From positions 1-8,056 of the forward strand of contig JAQVUQ010000111.1 in assembly GCA_028699365.1 (NCBI GenBank): 8,056 nt of DNA, given 5' to 3'. Position 1 is the stretch's first letter. Each line of letters begins with the position of its first letter. Source of the stretch: UBA5359 sp028699365 [NCBI: bacterium] (GTDB lineage Bacteria > UBP13 > UBA5359). This document shows, one piece after another, positions 1 through 5,888 of this stretch. The notes under the pieces were generated by a model. It was not told the origin of the DNA and ran no database searches. It saw only the letters and a list, made by a program, of their open reading frames with translations. The translations under genes and the position numbers were made by a program.

Positions 1-693
1 GGGCTTGCCGACGATAGCCAGGGCTGCTCCATCCTGCAATATGCGCCCTTTGTCGGCCGAAGCGATAAGATCGTCCAGTTTACGGATAAGCGCCTGTATT
101 TTCTCTAAAGATTCGTCATAAACCTCGACAATCCCCATGTCTTCAGGGAAATCAATTTCCGCCTCCAGAAGAGCCAGCATGTCGATGATCTCCTGTCGCT
201 GGTTCTCGATTTCACGGGACAGATATCCTCTGAGCTGACTGACGGCGTTCTTCAATCCGGCCTCGGTGCGGGATCTTATCACGCTCATAACGGCTTCCGC
301 CTGCGCCAGATCCAGACGTCCGTTAAGAAAGGCTCTCTTGGTAAATTCGCCCGGGGCCGCCAGCCGGGCACCGGCCGCCAGCACCTGCAGCATGATCCGC
401 CTCACCGGCTCTGCTCCGCCGTGGGCGCTGATCTCCATCATATCTTCACGTGTGTAGGACCGTGGTGCCGGAAACGCCGTCAGAAGCACTTCATCGATCT
501 TTCTGCCGTCTTTCAGGTCTATAATGAACCCATAGTATGCCTTATGGCTTTCAAAATTCTCGATTATGCCGGCGCTCCCGGCCCTGAACAGGCTTCGGGC
601 AATTTTTTCCGCCTCCGGGCCGCTTATCCTGATGACGGCGAGAGCACCCTCTCCCGGAGGAGTCGAGATGGCTGCAATGGTATCGTTTTCCAT
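1..693 (-). CDS. mnmE: tRNA modification GTPase MnmE (TrmE), 5' part only
   Basis: MnmE with MnmG installs the (carboxymethyl)aminomethyl group on wobble uridine 34 of certain tRNAs, using a tetrahydrofolate one-carbon donor and GTP hydrolysis. The 231 codons present start at ATG (691-693, minus strand), behind a purine-rich AAAGAGGG. Residues 1 to about 120 match the folate-binding N-terminal domain, with an opening MENDTIAAISTPPGEGA and a conserved SAHGG at 89-93. PGEFTKRAFLNGRLDL (114-129) and the following helices match the central helical domain. The window ends in VGKP (228-231), the beginning of the G1 loop of the GTPase domain, so that domain and the C-terminal cysteine motif lie outside. 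The gene follows jag in the same direction, but a terminator at 741-769 lies between them, so it may have its own promoter or rely on read-through. Identification is firm. Confidence 0.97.
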   Translation of the reverse strand, partial: MENDTIAAISTPPGEGALAVIRISGPEAEKIARSLFRAGSAGIIENFESHKAYYGFIIDLKDGRKIDEVLLTAFPAPRSYTREDMMEISAHGGAEPVRRIMLQVLAAGARLAAPGEFTKRAFLNGRLDLAQAEAVMSVIRSRTEAGLKNAVSQLRGYLSREIENQRQEIIDMLALLEAEIDFPEDMGIVEVYDESLEKIQALIRKLDDLIASADKGRILQDGAALAIVGKP

Positions 694-740
694 ATTTTCG
701 CCCTCTTTTCGGAATGACTGTCTAATACTGTTTTCTACCT

Positions 741-769
741 CAAAGAAAAGCCGGGGAAACCTCCCCGGC
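741..769 (-). terminator. Rho-independent terminator downstream of jag
   Basis: On the minus strand an 8-bp perfect GC-rich stem (GCCGGGGA pairing with TCCCCGGC) closes a GGTT loop at 750-769. It is followed by TTTTCTTTG at 749-741, a U-rich tract in the transcript. It lies about 200 nt past the jag stop and about 50 nt before the mnmE start, so it probably ends the rpmH-rnpA-yidD-yidC-jag transcript and separates it from mnmE. The U-tract is interrupted by one C, so some read-through into mnmE is possible. Confidence 0.8.
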
Positions 770-783
770 CATTATACCATCTC

Positions 784-966
784 TAATGCGGAACTTCTCA
801 AATGCGAATTGCGGATTTCGGAATGCGGAATAGTCCGGGTTGGTAATTCAGTCTTCCGAAGTCTGCCCCTGCATTTTATATGAACGCTGTTATATGTCCT
901 ACGTTATGCCTTCGGTTCGTTCTGCAATCATTCCGCAATCCGCATTCGTAATCATTTCGCATTTCA
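784..966. repeat. Imperfect inverted-repeat element between jag and mnmE
   Basis: The jag-mnmE spacer carries two arms built from short degenerate units of the type AATGCGGAA / AATGCGAAT. The left arm (about 784-831) and the right arm (about 930-965) are imperfect reverse complements: CGGAATGCGGAAT-type sequence on the left against ATTCCGCAATCCGCATTCG on the right, plus AAATGCGAA against TTTCGCATTT. About 100 bp of unremarkable sequence lies between them, with no credible coding frame. The structure suggests a small non-autonomous palindromic repeat or MITE-like unit. I see no clear target-site duplication and no transposase. Confidence 0.5.
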
Positions 967-975
967 CTCATGCAG

Positions 976-1644
976 TTATTTAGGACTTATGACCACCCGG
1001 CGATACGGTTCTTCGCCTTCACTGAAAGTCGTGACGTCTTCATTATCCTGAAGAGTAGTATGTATCACCCGGCGCTCAAAAGGCGTCATGTAGGCCAGCG
1101 CTATCTCCTGTCCGGTTTGAACGGCTCTGGCCGCCATTTTTTCTGCTGTAGACGCCAGGATCTCTTTTCTTCTCTCCCGGTAAGATTCAGCGTCCACGAT
1201 AACCCTTATCCTGTCTTCACGATGCTTGTTAAGGATAAGATTGACTATGAATTGAATGGAGTCCAGAGTCTGGCCCTGCCGGCCGATTATTATGCCCATT
1301 TCCGGACCCTCTGCATTTATATGTATATACCCATCCTCGTCCCAGGTTTCCAGTTCGGCATCAATTCCCATAAGAGAGAGTATCTGCCCAAAGCATTCCT
1401 TTGCCTTGACGTGATCTTCCTCACTGGCACCAGCGTATGATTTCGTTTCGCTATCCTTTAATTTCTTTTCGCCATCCTTCGTTGAAACCAGTATTCTGGC
1501 CTCTTTGGTCCCGAGCCCGAACATACCTCTTGTCGGTTCCTCCAGGATATCGACCGTAATCTCCTCCCGGCTCACGCCCAGTGCTTCTATCGCTGTTTGT
1601 ATTGCCTCTTCTACGGTCTTTCCTGTCTGCTCCACACTTCTCAT
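976..1644 (-). CDS. jag: RNA-binding protein Jag/KhpB (EloR family), Jag_N-KH-R3H
   Basis: Jag (KhpB/EloR) is a cytoplasmic RNA-binding protein that, in studied Gram-positive bacteria, works with KhpA and is linked to cell elongation and division; the gene is typically next to yidC. The 222-residue product shows the full layout. Residues 1-50 form the Jag_N domain (EQTGKTVEEAIQTAIEALG, then EPTRGMFGLG). A charged linker of about 25 residues follows. The KH domain contains the GRQG loop (121-124) within EMGIIIGRQGQTLDSIQ, and a C-terminal R3H domain has R191-x3-H195 in PFERRVIH. The ATG start at 1644 is preceded by AAAGGAGGGAG about 9 nt upstream, a strong ribosome-binding site. The gene begins 27 nt after the yidC stop and is last in the rpmH operon. 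No key residue appears lost. Confidence 0.96.
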   Translation of the reverse strand: MRSVEQTGKTVEEAIQTAIEALGVSREEITVDILEEPTRGMFGLGTKEARILVSTKDGEKKLKDSETKSYAGASEEDHVKAKECFGQILSLMGIDAELETWDEDGYIHINAEGPEMGIIIGRQGQTLDSIQFIVNLILNKHREDRIRVIVDAESYRERRKEILASTAEKMAARAVQTGQEIALAYMTPFERRVIHTTLQDNEDVTTFSEGEEPYRRVVISPK

Positions 1645-1671
1645 TACGGTCTCCCTCCTTTTCGGAAATAA

Positions 1672-2316
1672 CTAGCTCTTTTCAGGCAGCGTTGCCTTAT
1701 CCGGCGCACGCATGACGAAATACTGCTGTACCGTGCTCAAAACGTTAAACACCAGCCAGTAGAGGATGAAGGCTGCCGGCCATTTATATATCCAGGCCAT
1801 AAAGGTGAAGATAAACGGCATCATAATCGCCATGGTGTTTTGTGTCTGCGCCTGAGACGGATCCGTTACGGTCATCTTTGACGACAGATAAAGGCTGACG
1901 GCATAAAGCAGCAGCAAGGGGATATCGGGCTGGGCCAGGTTGTCTACCCAGAGAAAACCCTCTGTGGCAAAGGCCGCTTTAAAGGACAACACTGCCGAGT
2001 AGAGCATAAAGAGAATGGGCATCTGAACAAGCAGGGGCAAACACCCGCCCAGCGGATTTACTTTATGCTCTTTATAGAGACCCAGCATTCTTTTTTGCAG
2101 TTCCTCGGGCTTGTCTTTGTATTTCTCCTGCAATTCCTTCATATGAGGCTGGATCTTCTGCATGTCTCTCATTGACTTGAACTGTTGGTGGGTAAGAGGA
2201 TACAGCACCGCTTTCACCGCCACGGTCAACAAAATGACGGCCACGCCGTAGCTGCCGGTCCACTGATGAAAGAAGGATAGAACATCCTTCATAATATCGA
2301 CAAAATAACTCCACAT
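1672..2316 (-). CDS. yidC: Membrane protein insertase YidC/Oxa1/SpoIIIJ family
   Basis: YidC inserts and folds membrane proteins, alone or with SecYEG. The product (214 residues from the ATG at 2316) has hydrophobic segments starting near YGVAVILLTVAV, NPLGGCLPLLVQMPILF, the PDIPLLLLYAVSLYL stretch, MPFIFTFMAW and AAFILYWLVFNVLS. The NPLGGCLP motif and the charged hairpin between the first two segments (QQFKSMRDMQKIQPHMKELQ) are diagnostic. There is no signal peptide, lipobox or large extracytoplasmic domain, so this is the short monoderm form. The hydrophilic groove usually has an Arg just before the YPLT motif; here it is Lys (VAVKAVLYPLT). A longer frame begins with TTG at 2328, but the GGAGG at 2330-2334 sits only 1 nt from that TTG and 13 nt from the ATG, so I prefer the ATG; the start remains uncertain. 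It lies between yidD and jag. Confidence 0.95.
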   Translation of the reverse strand: MWSYFVDIMKDVLSFFHQWTGSYGVAVILLTVAVKAVLYPLTHQQFKSMRDMQKIQPHMKELQEKYKDKPEELQKRMLGLYKEHKVNPLGGCLPLLVQMPILFMLYSAVLSFKAAFATEGFLWVDNLAQPDIPLLLLYAVSLYLSSKMTVTDPSQAQTQNTMAIMMPFIFTFMAWIYKWPAAFILYWLVFNVLSTVQQYFVMRAPDKATLPEKS

Positions 2317-2348
2317 ACTGTTACGCAATCCTCCGTTAACGGCTCAGT

Positions 2349-2582
2349 TTAAGGAACGGGATCCTCTCCTCCGGGATTGAAGGGATGACATCTCAAAACA
2401 CGCCTGACAGCTAAAAAGAATCCCCTGGCTGCTCCATGCTTCTCTATTGCCTGATAGGCATAGCTGGAGCAACTGGGACTGAAGCGACAAGCTCGGGGGA
2501 AAGCGGGTGACACGAACCTCTGATACAACCGTATCGCCGCCAGGATAGCCTTAGTCAACAGTAGCTTTATATAGGCGCGCAC
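2349..2582 (-). CDS. yidD: Membrane protein insertion efficiency factor YidD
   Basis: YidD is a small membrane-associated protein that assists YidC-dependent insertion. The 77-residue product has an amphipathic N-terminus (MRAYIKLLLTKAILAAIRLYQRF), then the family motif CRFSPSCSSYA (32-42), then RCHPFNPGGEDPVP at the C-terminus. Both conserved cysteines of the central motif (C32, C38) and the RCHPFxPGG signature are present. The start is GTG at 2582, with AAGGAG 10 nt upstream. The first 32 nt overlap the 3' end of rnpA in another frame, an arrangement common for this pair that suggests translational coupling. yidC follows 32 nt downstream (20 nt if the TTG start is used). Confidence 0.95.
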   Translation of the reverse strand: MRAYIKLLLTKAILAAIRLYQRFVSPAFPRACRFSPSCSSYAYQAIEKHGAARGFFLAVRRVLRCHPFNPGGEDPVP

Positions 2583-2895
2583 GCTTAAACAGCTCCTTTA
2601 CGGCTGCTTGAACATCCTTATAGGTTGCCGTCTCGATGCCCTTTCGAGCGATAAAGAGAAGATTCACCCCGGAAACGAGTTCTTCGGATTCCTGCCGGAT
2701 CGACTCTCTCAACAGTCGCTTGATCCTGTTTCTGACAACCGCGCCTCCGATTTTCTTGCTGACGGCCAATCCTAACCCTTGTTTATCCTCACCAGTGCGG
2801 ATGACTCTGAGAACCAACAAAGCATTGGAGTATCTGTAACCTCTTTGATAGAGATCAGTAAACTCCTGCCTTCTTTTCAGATTCTCCCTAAGCAC
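2551..2895 (-). CDS. rnpA: Ribonuclease P protein component
   Basis: RnpA is the protein subunit of RNase P; with the catalytic RNA it removes 5' leaders from pre-tRNAs. The 114-residue product has the usual length and order: LRENLKRRQEFTDLYQRGYRY at the N-terminus, GLAVSKKIGGAVVRNR in the middle, and the strongly conserved basic helix RNRIKRLLRES (55-65) that contacts the RNA. The start is GTG at 2895 and the Shine-Dalgarno is a weak AGGACAG about 6-8 nt upstream. This site lies in a perfect 6-bp hairpin shared with the end of rpmH (2902-2918). The gene follows rpmH by 11 nt and overlaps yidD by 32 nt. Confidence 0.96.
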   Translation of the reverse strand: MLRENLKRRQEFTDLYQRGYRYSNALLVLRVIRTGEDKQGLGLAVSKKIGGAVVRNRIKRLLRESIRQESEELVSGVNLLFIARKGIETATYKDVQAAVKELFKRARLYKATVD

Positions 2896-2901
2896 GAAAA
2901 G

Positions 2902-2918
2902 CTGTCCTAAACGGACAG
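2902..2918 (-). promoter_or_regulatory. Hairpin joining rpmH stop and rnpA ribosome-binding site
   Basis: On the minus strand CTGTCC pairs perfectly with GGACAG around a GTTTA loop. The left arm is in the last rpmH codons, the loop leads into the rpmH stop codon TAG (2907-2909), and the right arm is the only purine-rich candidate Shine-Dalgarno for rnpA. If it forms, the rnpA site would be masked until a ribosome finishing rpmH opens it. This reading is inference from position; the pairing itself is seen directly. Confidence 0.45.
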
Positions 2919-3041
2919 AGACTTTCTGCCTTTAGCTCTTCTGGCACTGATAACTCTTCTGCCACCGGGAGTGCTCATCCTGGAAAGGAACCCGTGAACT
3001 CTCTGTCTTCTTCGCTTTTTTGGTTGATAAGTCCTTTTCAT
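2907..3041 (-). CDS. rpmH: 50S ribosomal protein L34
   Basis: L34 is a small basic protein of the large ribosomal subunit. The 44-residue product begins [20 protein letters not shown], contains [19 protein letters not shown] and ends KSLSV, matching the family along its whole length. The ATG start at 3041 is preceded by AAGGATGA at a normal distance. It is the first gene of the minus-strand operon, adjacent to the origin, as in many bacteria. It was found by reading the reverse strand directly because it is short. Identification is certain. Confidence 0.98.
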   Translation of the reverse strand: MKRTYQPKKRRRQRVHGFLSRMSTPGGRRVISARRAKGRKSLSV

Positions 3042-3072
3042 CTCTATTTCATCCTTACAAAATTATAGAGGG

Positions 3073-3101
3073 ATTATAACACAGGCGATATTCCACAGCA
3101 A
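3073..3101 (-). promoter_or_regulatory. Probable housekeeping-sigma promoter of the rpmH operon
   Basis: On the minus strand there is a perfect TATAAT (3073-3078) preceded by TGT, giving the extended -10 form TGnTATAAT. A -35-like TTGCTG (3096-3101) lies 17 bp upstream. It is about 32 bp from the rpmH start codon, leaving a short leader with the AAGGATG ribosome-binding site. A second TATAAT at 3062-3067 has no -35 partner. The upstream part overlaps a degenerate DnaA box at 3089-3097 (TATTCCACA), so DnaA could affect this promoter; that is inference. Confidence 0.7.
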
Positions 3102-3283
3102 GTAAAGTGAATTGTTGAAACAGGGCAGCATAACGAAAGCCACAGGTAATTGAAAAAGGTCTTACCGTCTGTTATCATTATCAAACAATTTAAAGTTATC
3201 AACACCTGTGGATAGTTTTGTGGAAAAGATCCTATTGACAGCGCCGCACAGGCAAAAAATGCGGTCTTTCTGCTGTGAAATAA

Positions 3284-3296
3284 GGGTTTATACGGT
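3284..3296 (+). repeat. Direct repeat GGGTTTATACGGT, copy 1
   Basis: GGGTTTATACGGT here recurs with one T deleted as GGGTTATACGGT at 3466-3477. Both copies follow an A-rich run (AATAA and ATAAA) and read toward dnaA. They could be binding sites for a regulator or parts of related promoter elements, but neither has a good -35 hexamer at the right distance. Confidence 0.4.
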
Positions 3297-3355
3297 CAAA
3301 GGAGCGTTTGTGACAGACCGTTTTCCCTCTATTCCCGGCACCTTTTTTTTCCACA

Positions 3356-3398
3356 GCTTTCCGGCATATTTCGTTAATTGATATGCTTTCCGGAAAGC
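3356..3398. promoter_or_regulatory. Palindrome and nested repeats, possible operator
   Basis: GCTTTCCGGAAAGC (3385-3398) is a perfect 14-bp palindrome. Its left half with centre, GCTTTCCGG, also occurs at 3356-3364, 29 bp upstream (nearly three helical turns). Between them GCATAT (3364-3369) and ATATGC (3381-3386) form a further inverted pair. The arrangement lies in the spacer about 90 bp before the ATPase/winged-helix gene. It looks like a site for a dimeric DNA-binding protein; no T-run follows, so it is not a terminator. Confidence 0.4.
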
Positions 3399-3465
3399 TT
3401 GGTAGAAAGGCGGGAAGGCAGGATTCCGCTTCTGTTCATAGAATATGTATTATTGTTGATATAAA

Positions 3466-3477
3466 GGGTTATACGGT
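3466..3477 (+). repeat. Direct repeat GGGTTATACGGT, copy 2
   Basis: This second copy of the repeat at 3284-3296 ends 8 nt before the ATG at 3486. It occupies the place where a Shine-Dalgarno would be expected and contains no strong one. A regulator bound here would sit at the start of the gene. Confidence 0.4.
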
Positions 3478-3485
3478 GTTGAATA

Positions 3486-4301
3486 ATGCGGAAGTATCCT
3501 AGAAAAGTTATGGCAAAGGATGGAAACCTTTCCCGTTCCGTTCCTGAAAACGCTTACCCTTTGCTGGAAAAGGAATCCCGTGTCCGTCTGGCGGTATATG
3601 ATTCTCCCACGTCATCGCCGCGCGTTATAGAGTTCAGCAGTAATAACTATCTTGAGTTCATACATGAATTGGCGACTAAAACGTATGAAGTATCCCAGAG
3701 TAAGGGTGGAAAACTCCCTTACATCGTAATCAAGGAGTTGGTGGAAAATCTGATTCACGCCTATTTCAAGGATGCCATCATAACGGTGCTTGATGACGGA
3801 AACACTATCAGAATATCAGACCATGGTCCGGGAATAAAAGATAAGGAGAAGGCGTTTCTGCCGGGTTTCTCCACGGCGAATTCCGGGCTTAAAGAGTATA
3901 TCAAAGGTGTGGGATCCGGTCTGCCTATCGTCAAGGAAACACTGAGCTACATTGGCGGCACGATAACAATTGAAGATAACCTCTCTCAGGGAACGGTCAT
4001 CACCCTGACATTAAGACCGGATACCACCGGAGAGGTCGTTACTCGGCGCAACGATGAAGAGAGAAAGAAGCGGAAGGGCCTTCCCACTCTTACGGATCGC
4101 CAGAAGCGGGTGCTTCTGCTGGTCACGGAATTGAGCACCGCCGGCCCGAGCCTGGTAGCCAAGGAACTCAACATGAGCCTCAGCACGGCGCACAGAGAGA
4201 TGGCGTCACTGGAAAAGATGGATCTTCTCCGCAGCGACGAGAACGGCAAGAGATCACTTACGGAGGAGGGCGTGGCGCAGGTAGATCTGATTTTGAAGTA
4301 A
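3486..4301 (+). CDS. GHKL (HATPase_c) ATPase with C-terminal winged-helix domain, upstream of dnaA
   Basis: I do not recognise a named gene. The 271-residue product has a Bergerat-fold ATP-binding domain: N-box KELVENLIHA (E84, N88), G1 box SDHGPGI (D112, G114, G116), an F-box-like FLPGFST (124-130), and G2 box GVGSGLPIV (141-149), ending in the strand around GTVITLTL. After a charged linker (about 181-198), residues 200-270 resemble a MarR/IclR-like winged helix: LTDRQKRVLLLV, then LVAKELNMSLSTAHREMASLEKM as helix-turn-helix, then a short wing and LTEEGV. No complete histidine-kinase dimerisation domain, receiver or membrane segment is seen. The first 50 residues are unassigned. An in-frame TGA at 3480 limits the start to ATG 3486 or the ATG at 3510; neither has a clear Shine-Dalgarno. 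It ends 41 nt before dnaA with no terminator between, so co-transcription is likely. A DNA-binding ATP-sensing regulator of dnaA or oriC is an inference. Confidence 0.85.
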   Translation: MRKYPRKVMAKDGNLSRSVPENAYPLLEKESRVRLAVYDSPTSSPRVIEFSSNNYLEFIHELATKTYEVSQSKGGKLPYIVIKELVENLIHAYFKDAIITVLDDGNTIRISDHGPGIKDKEKAFLPGFSTANSGLKEYIKGVGSGLPIVKETLSYIGGTITIEDNLSQGTVITLTLRPDTTGEVVTRRNDEERKKRKGLPTLTDRQKRVLLLVTELSTAGPSLVAKELNMSLSTAHREMASLEKMDLLRSDENGKRSLTEEGVAQVDLILK

Positions 4302-4342
4302 CTACCGGTCCTTTAACGGTTATTATTGGAGGTTTTTTTAAT

Positions 4343-5719
4343 ATGCCTAAGATTGCCCCGCATACGGATATATGGAATAAGGCTCTGGTTCTTCTTAAAG
4401 CAAAGGTGAGCAAACCGGGTTTTGAAACGTGGTTGAAAACGATCTCTCCCATATCGTTCGATGGTGATGTTTTCACTGTAGGAGTATCGAGTGATTTTGC
4501 CAAAGACTGGCTCGAGAAGAGATCTTCCAAGATAATAGAAGATACTCTCAGAGCCATTTGCAACAGCAATGTAAAATTGAAATTCGTGGTGGCAGACGAT
4601 GATGAAGAGGATTTTGAGCTGCCTCCTGCACAGGAGATATCGAAGAAGAAAGGTTCCAGAAGATCGGCAAATGTCGCGGATACGGATGATTTTTCATCTA
4701 TTCCCATAAATTCCAAATATACTTTCGATACCTTCGTTATAGGCAACAGCAACCGGTTTGCGCAGGCCGCGTCTCTTGCCGTAGCCAAAGCTCCGGCAAC
4801 AATGTACAACCCGCTCTTTATCTACGGAGGAGTCGGCCTGGGAAAAACCCATCTGATGCATGCCATCGGTAATTACGTATACCGGGAGAAGAAGAACTCC
4901 CGTGTTATATACGTGTCCGCAGAGAAGTTCACCAACGACGTTATCGCCTCCATACGCGAGGAACGAACGACGGAATTCAGAAACAGATACAGGAACGTGG
5001 ATATCTGGCTGGTTGACGACATTCAGTTCATCGCCGGCAAAGATAGAACACAGGAGGAGTTCTTTCATACCTTCAATACTCTTCACGAAACTAATAAGCA
5101 GATAGTCATAACCAGCGATCGGCCTCCCAGTGAATTACACCTCACCGATGAAAGGCTGCGATCGAGACTTAAATGGGGACTGACCATAGATATTCAACCC
5201 CCGGATTTTGAAACCAGAATCGCCATTCTTCAACGAAAGGCTCAGACGGATGGTCTGGATATCCCTGGTGACGTTACCGAGTTCATAGCCAATAATATAG
5301 CCAATAATATCAGAGAGCTCGAAGGTGCGCTTATCCGCGTAACCGCGTTCTCATCGCTGACCGACACTCCTATCACGACAGAGAGAGCCGCCGAGGTGCT
5401 CAAAGATATCCTGCCCAGGAACAGACCTAAGGAGATGACCATACAGAATATACAGAAGACCGTGGCCGAACATTTCAATATCAAGTTATCGGAAATGAAA
5501 TCAACCAAGAGAACCAGGACCATAGTCTTTCCGAGACAGATAGCCATGTATCTCTGCCGGGAGATGACGGAAGCTTCCCTGCCGGACATAGGAGGCCAGT
5601 TCGGTGGAAAAGATCACTCTACCGTCATACATGCCTGTTCGCAGATAAAGAAGCTCAGCCTCGTTGACGAGAATCTTAACAAGGTATTGAAAACTTTAAC
5701 TGAAAGATTGAAAAATTGA
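4343..5719 (+). CDS. dnaA: Chromosomal replication initiator protein DnaA
   Basis: DnaA binds DnaA boxes, forms an ATP-dependent oligomer, melts oriC and helps load the replicative helicase. The 458-residue product has all four domains: domain I at about 1-82 (IWNKALVLLKAKVSKPGFETWL), a short acidic/basic linker (domain II, about 83-122), the AAA+ domain from YTFDTFVIGNSNRFA (126-140), and the C-terminal DNA-binding domain. Visible motifs are Walker A GGVGLGKT (162-169), Walker B WLVDDIQF (222-229), sensor I TSDRPP (257-262), the arginine-finger region RLRSRLKWGL (271-280), sensor II NIRELEGAL with R324, and the DnaA signature FGGKDHSTVIHAC (420-432). The ATG has GGAGG 10 nt upstream. DnaA-box clusters lie on both sides, before the preceding ATPase gene and after dnaA, so autoregulation is likely. 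Length and motifs are normal. Confidence 0.99.
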   Translation: MPKIAPHTDIWNKALVLLKAKVSKPGFETWLKTISPISFDGDVFTVGVSSDFAKDWLEKRSSKIIEDTLRAICNSNVKLKFVVADDDEEDFELPPAQEISKKKGSRRSANVADTDDFSSIPINSKYTFDTFVIGNSNRFAQAASLAVAKAPATMYNPLFIYGGVGLGKTHLMHAIGNYVYREKKNSRVIYVSAEKFTNDVIASIREERTTEFRNRYRNVDIWLVDDIQFIAGKDRTQEEFFHTFNTLHETNKQIVITSDRPPSELHLTDERLRSRLKWGLTIDIQPPDFETRIAILQRKAQTDGLDIPGDVTEFIANNIANNIRELEGALIRVTAFSSLTDTPITTERAAEVLKDILPRNRPKEMTIQNIQKTVAEHFNIKLSEMKSTKRTRTIVFPRQIAMYLCREMTEASLPDIGGQFGGKDHSTVIHACSQIKKLSLVDENLNKVLKTLTERLKN

Positions 5720-5741
5720 AGGTTTTTATTGCCGGTCAGCC

Positions 5742-5750
5742 TGTGGATAA
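5742..5750 (-). promoter_or_regulatory. Perfect consensus DnaA box
   Basis: TGTGGATAA is the exact reverse complement of TTATCCACA and the only perfect box I found in the window. It starts 23 nt after the dnaA stop codon, and further boxes follow at 5754 and 5793. Confidence 0.85.
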
Positions 5751-5888
5751 GAGTGTGGGCAAACTATTGATAGTTACGCTTGATAAAAAAGCTGTGGAAA
5801 AAGCAGCCAACCGGTGGAAAAGATCAACGAAGTTTTCCACAAAGTGCCAACAGGCTGAAGACGCACAGGGAGCGGAAAGAGATATGAT

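Larger units (their letters stand above)
3042..3485. other. oriC, upstream part: DnaA-box cluster, gene-free spacer
   Basis: This spacer has no credible gene and separates the two divergent gene sets. DnaA-box-like nonamers compared with TTATCCACA: 3196-3204 TTATCAACA (8/9), 3207-3215 TGTGGATAG (reverse, 8/9), 3219-3227 TGTGGAAAA (reverse, 8/9), 3347-3355 TTTTCCACA (8/9), and 3089-3097 TATTCCACA (7/9). The first three form a tight group within 32 bp. AT-rich sequence adjoins it (about 3160-3200), and another AT-rich stretch lies at about 3430-3485. I see no DnaA-trio array here, so this looks like a DnaA-loading or regulatory cluster rather than the unwinding site. The spacer also holds the palindrome at 3385-3398 and the repeats at 3284-3296 and 3466-3477. 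Confidence 0.8.

Noticed and set aside
970-1440. A 156-codon plus-strand open frame
   Set aside because: It lies antisense to jag, whose protein is clearly recognisable over the same bases. No domain or ribosome-binding site supports it.
3235-3240. Perfect -35 hexamer TTGACA, possible dnaA operon promoter
   Set aside because: At 15-18 bp spacing the downstream hexamers (AAAATG to ATGCGG) do not resemble a -10 element, so I do not call a promoter.
3262-3320. CGGTCT / AGACCG inverted pair in the origin spacer
   Set aside because: Only 6-bp arms separated by 47 bp; expected by chance and not supported by further pairing.
3657-3680. H-box-like HELATKT in the ATPase protein (H60), suggesting a histidine kinase
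   Set aside because: The N-box begins only about 24 residues later, too close for a full two-helix phosphoacceptor domain. The stretch better fits the first helix of an anti-sigma-type ATPase fold.
4304-4320. ACCG...CGGT hairpin between the ATPase gene and dnaA, possible terminator
   Set aside because: The stem is only 4 bp with a long loop and no T-run directly after it, so it is unlikely to stop transcription into dnaA.
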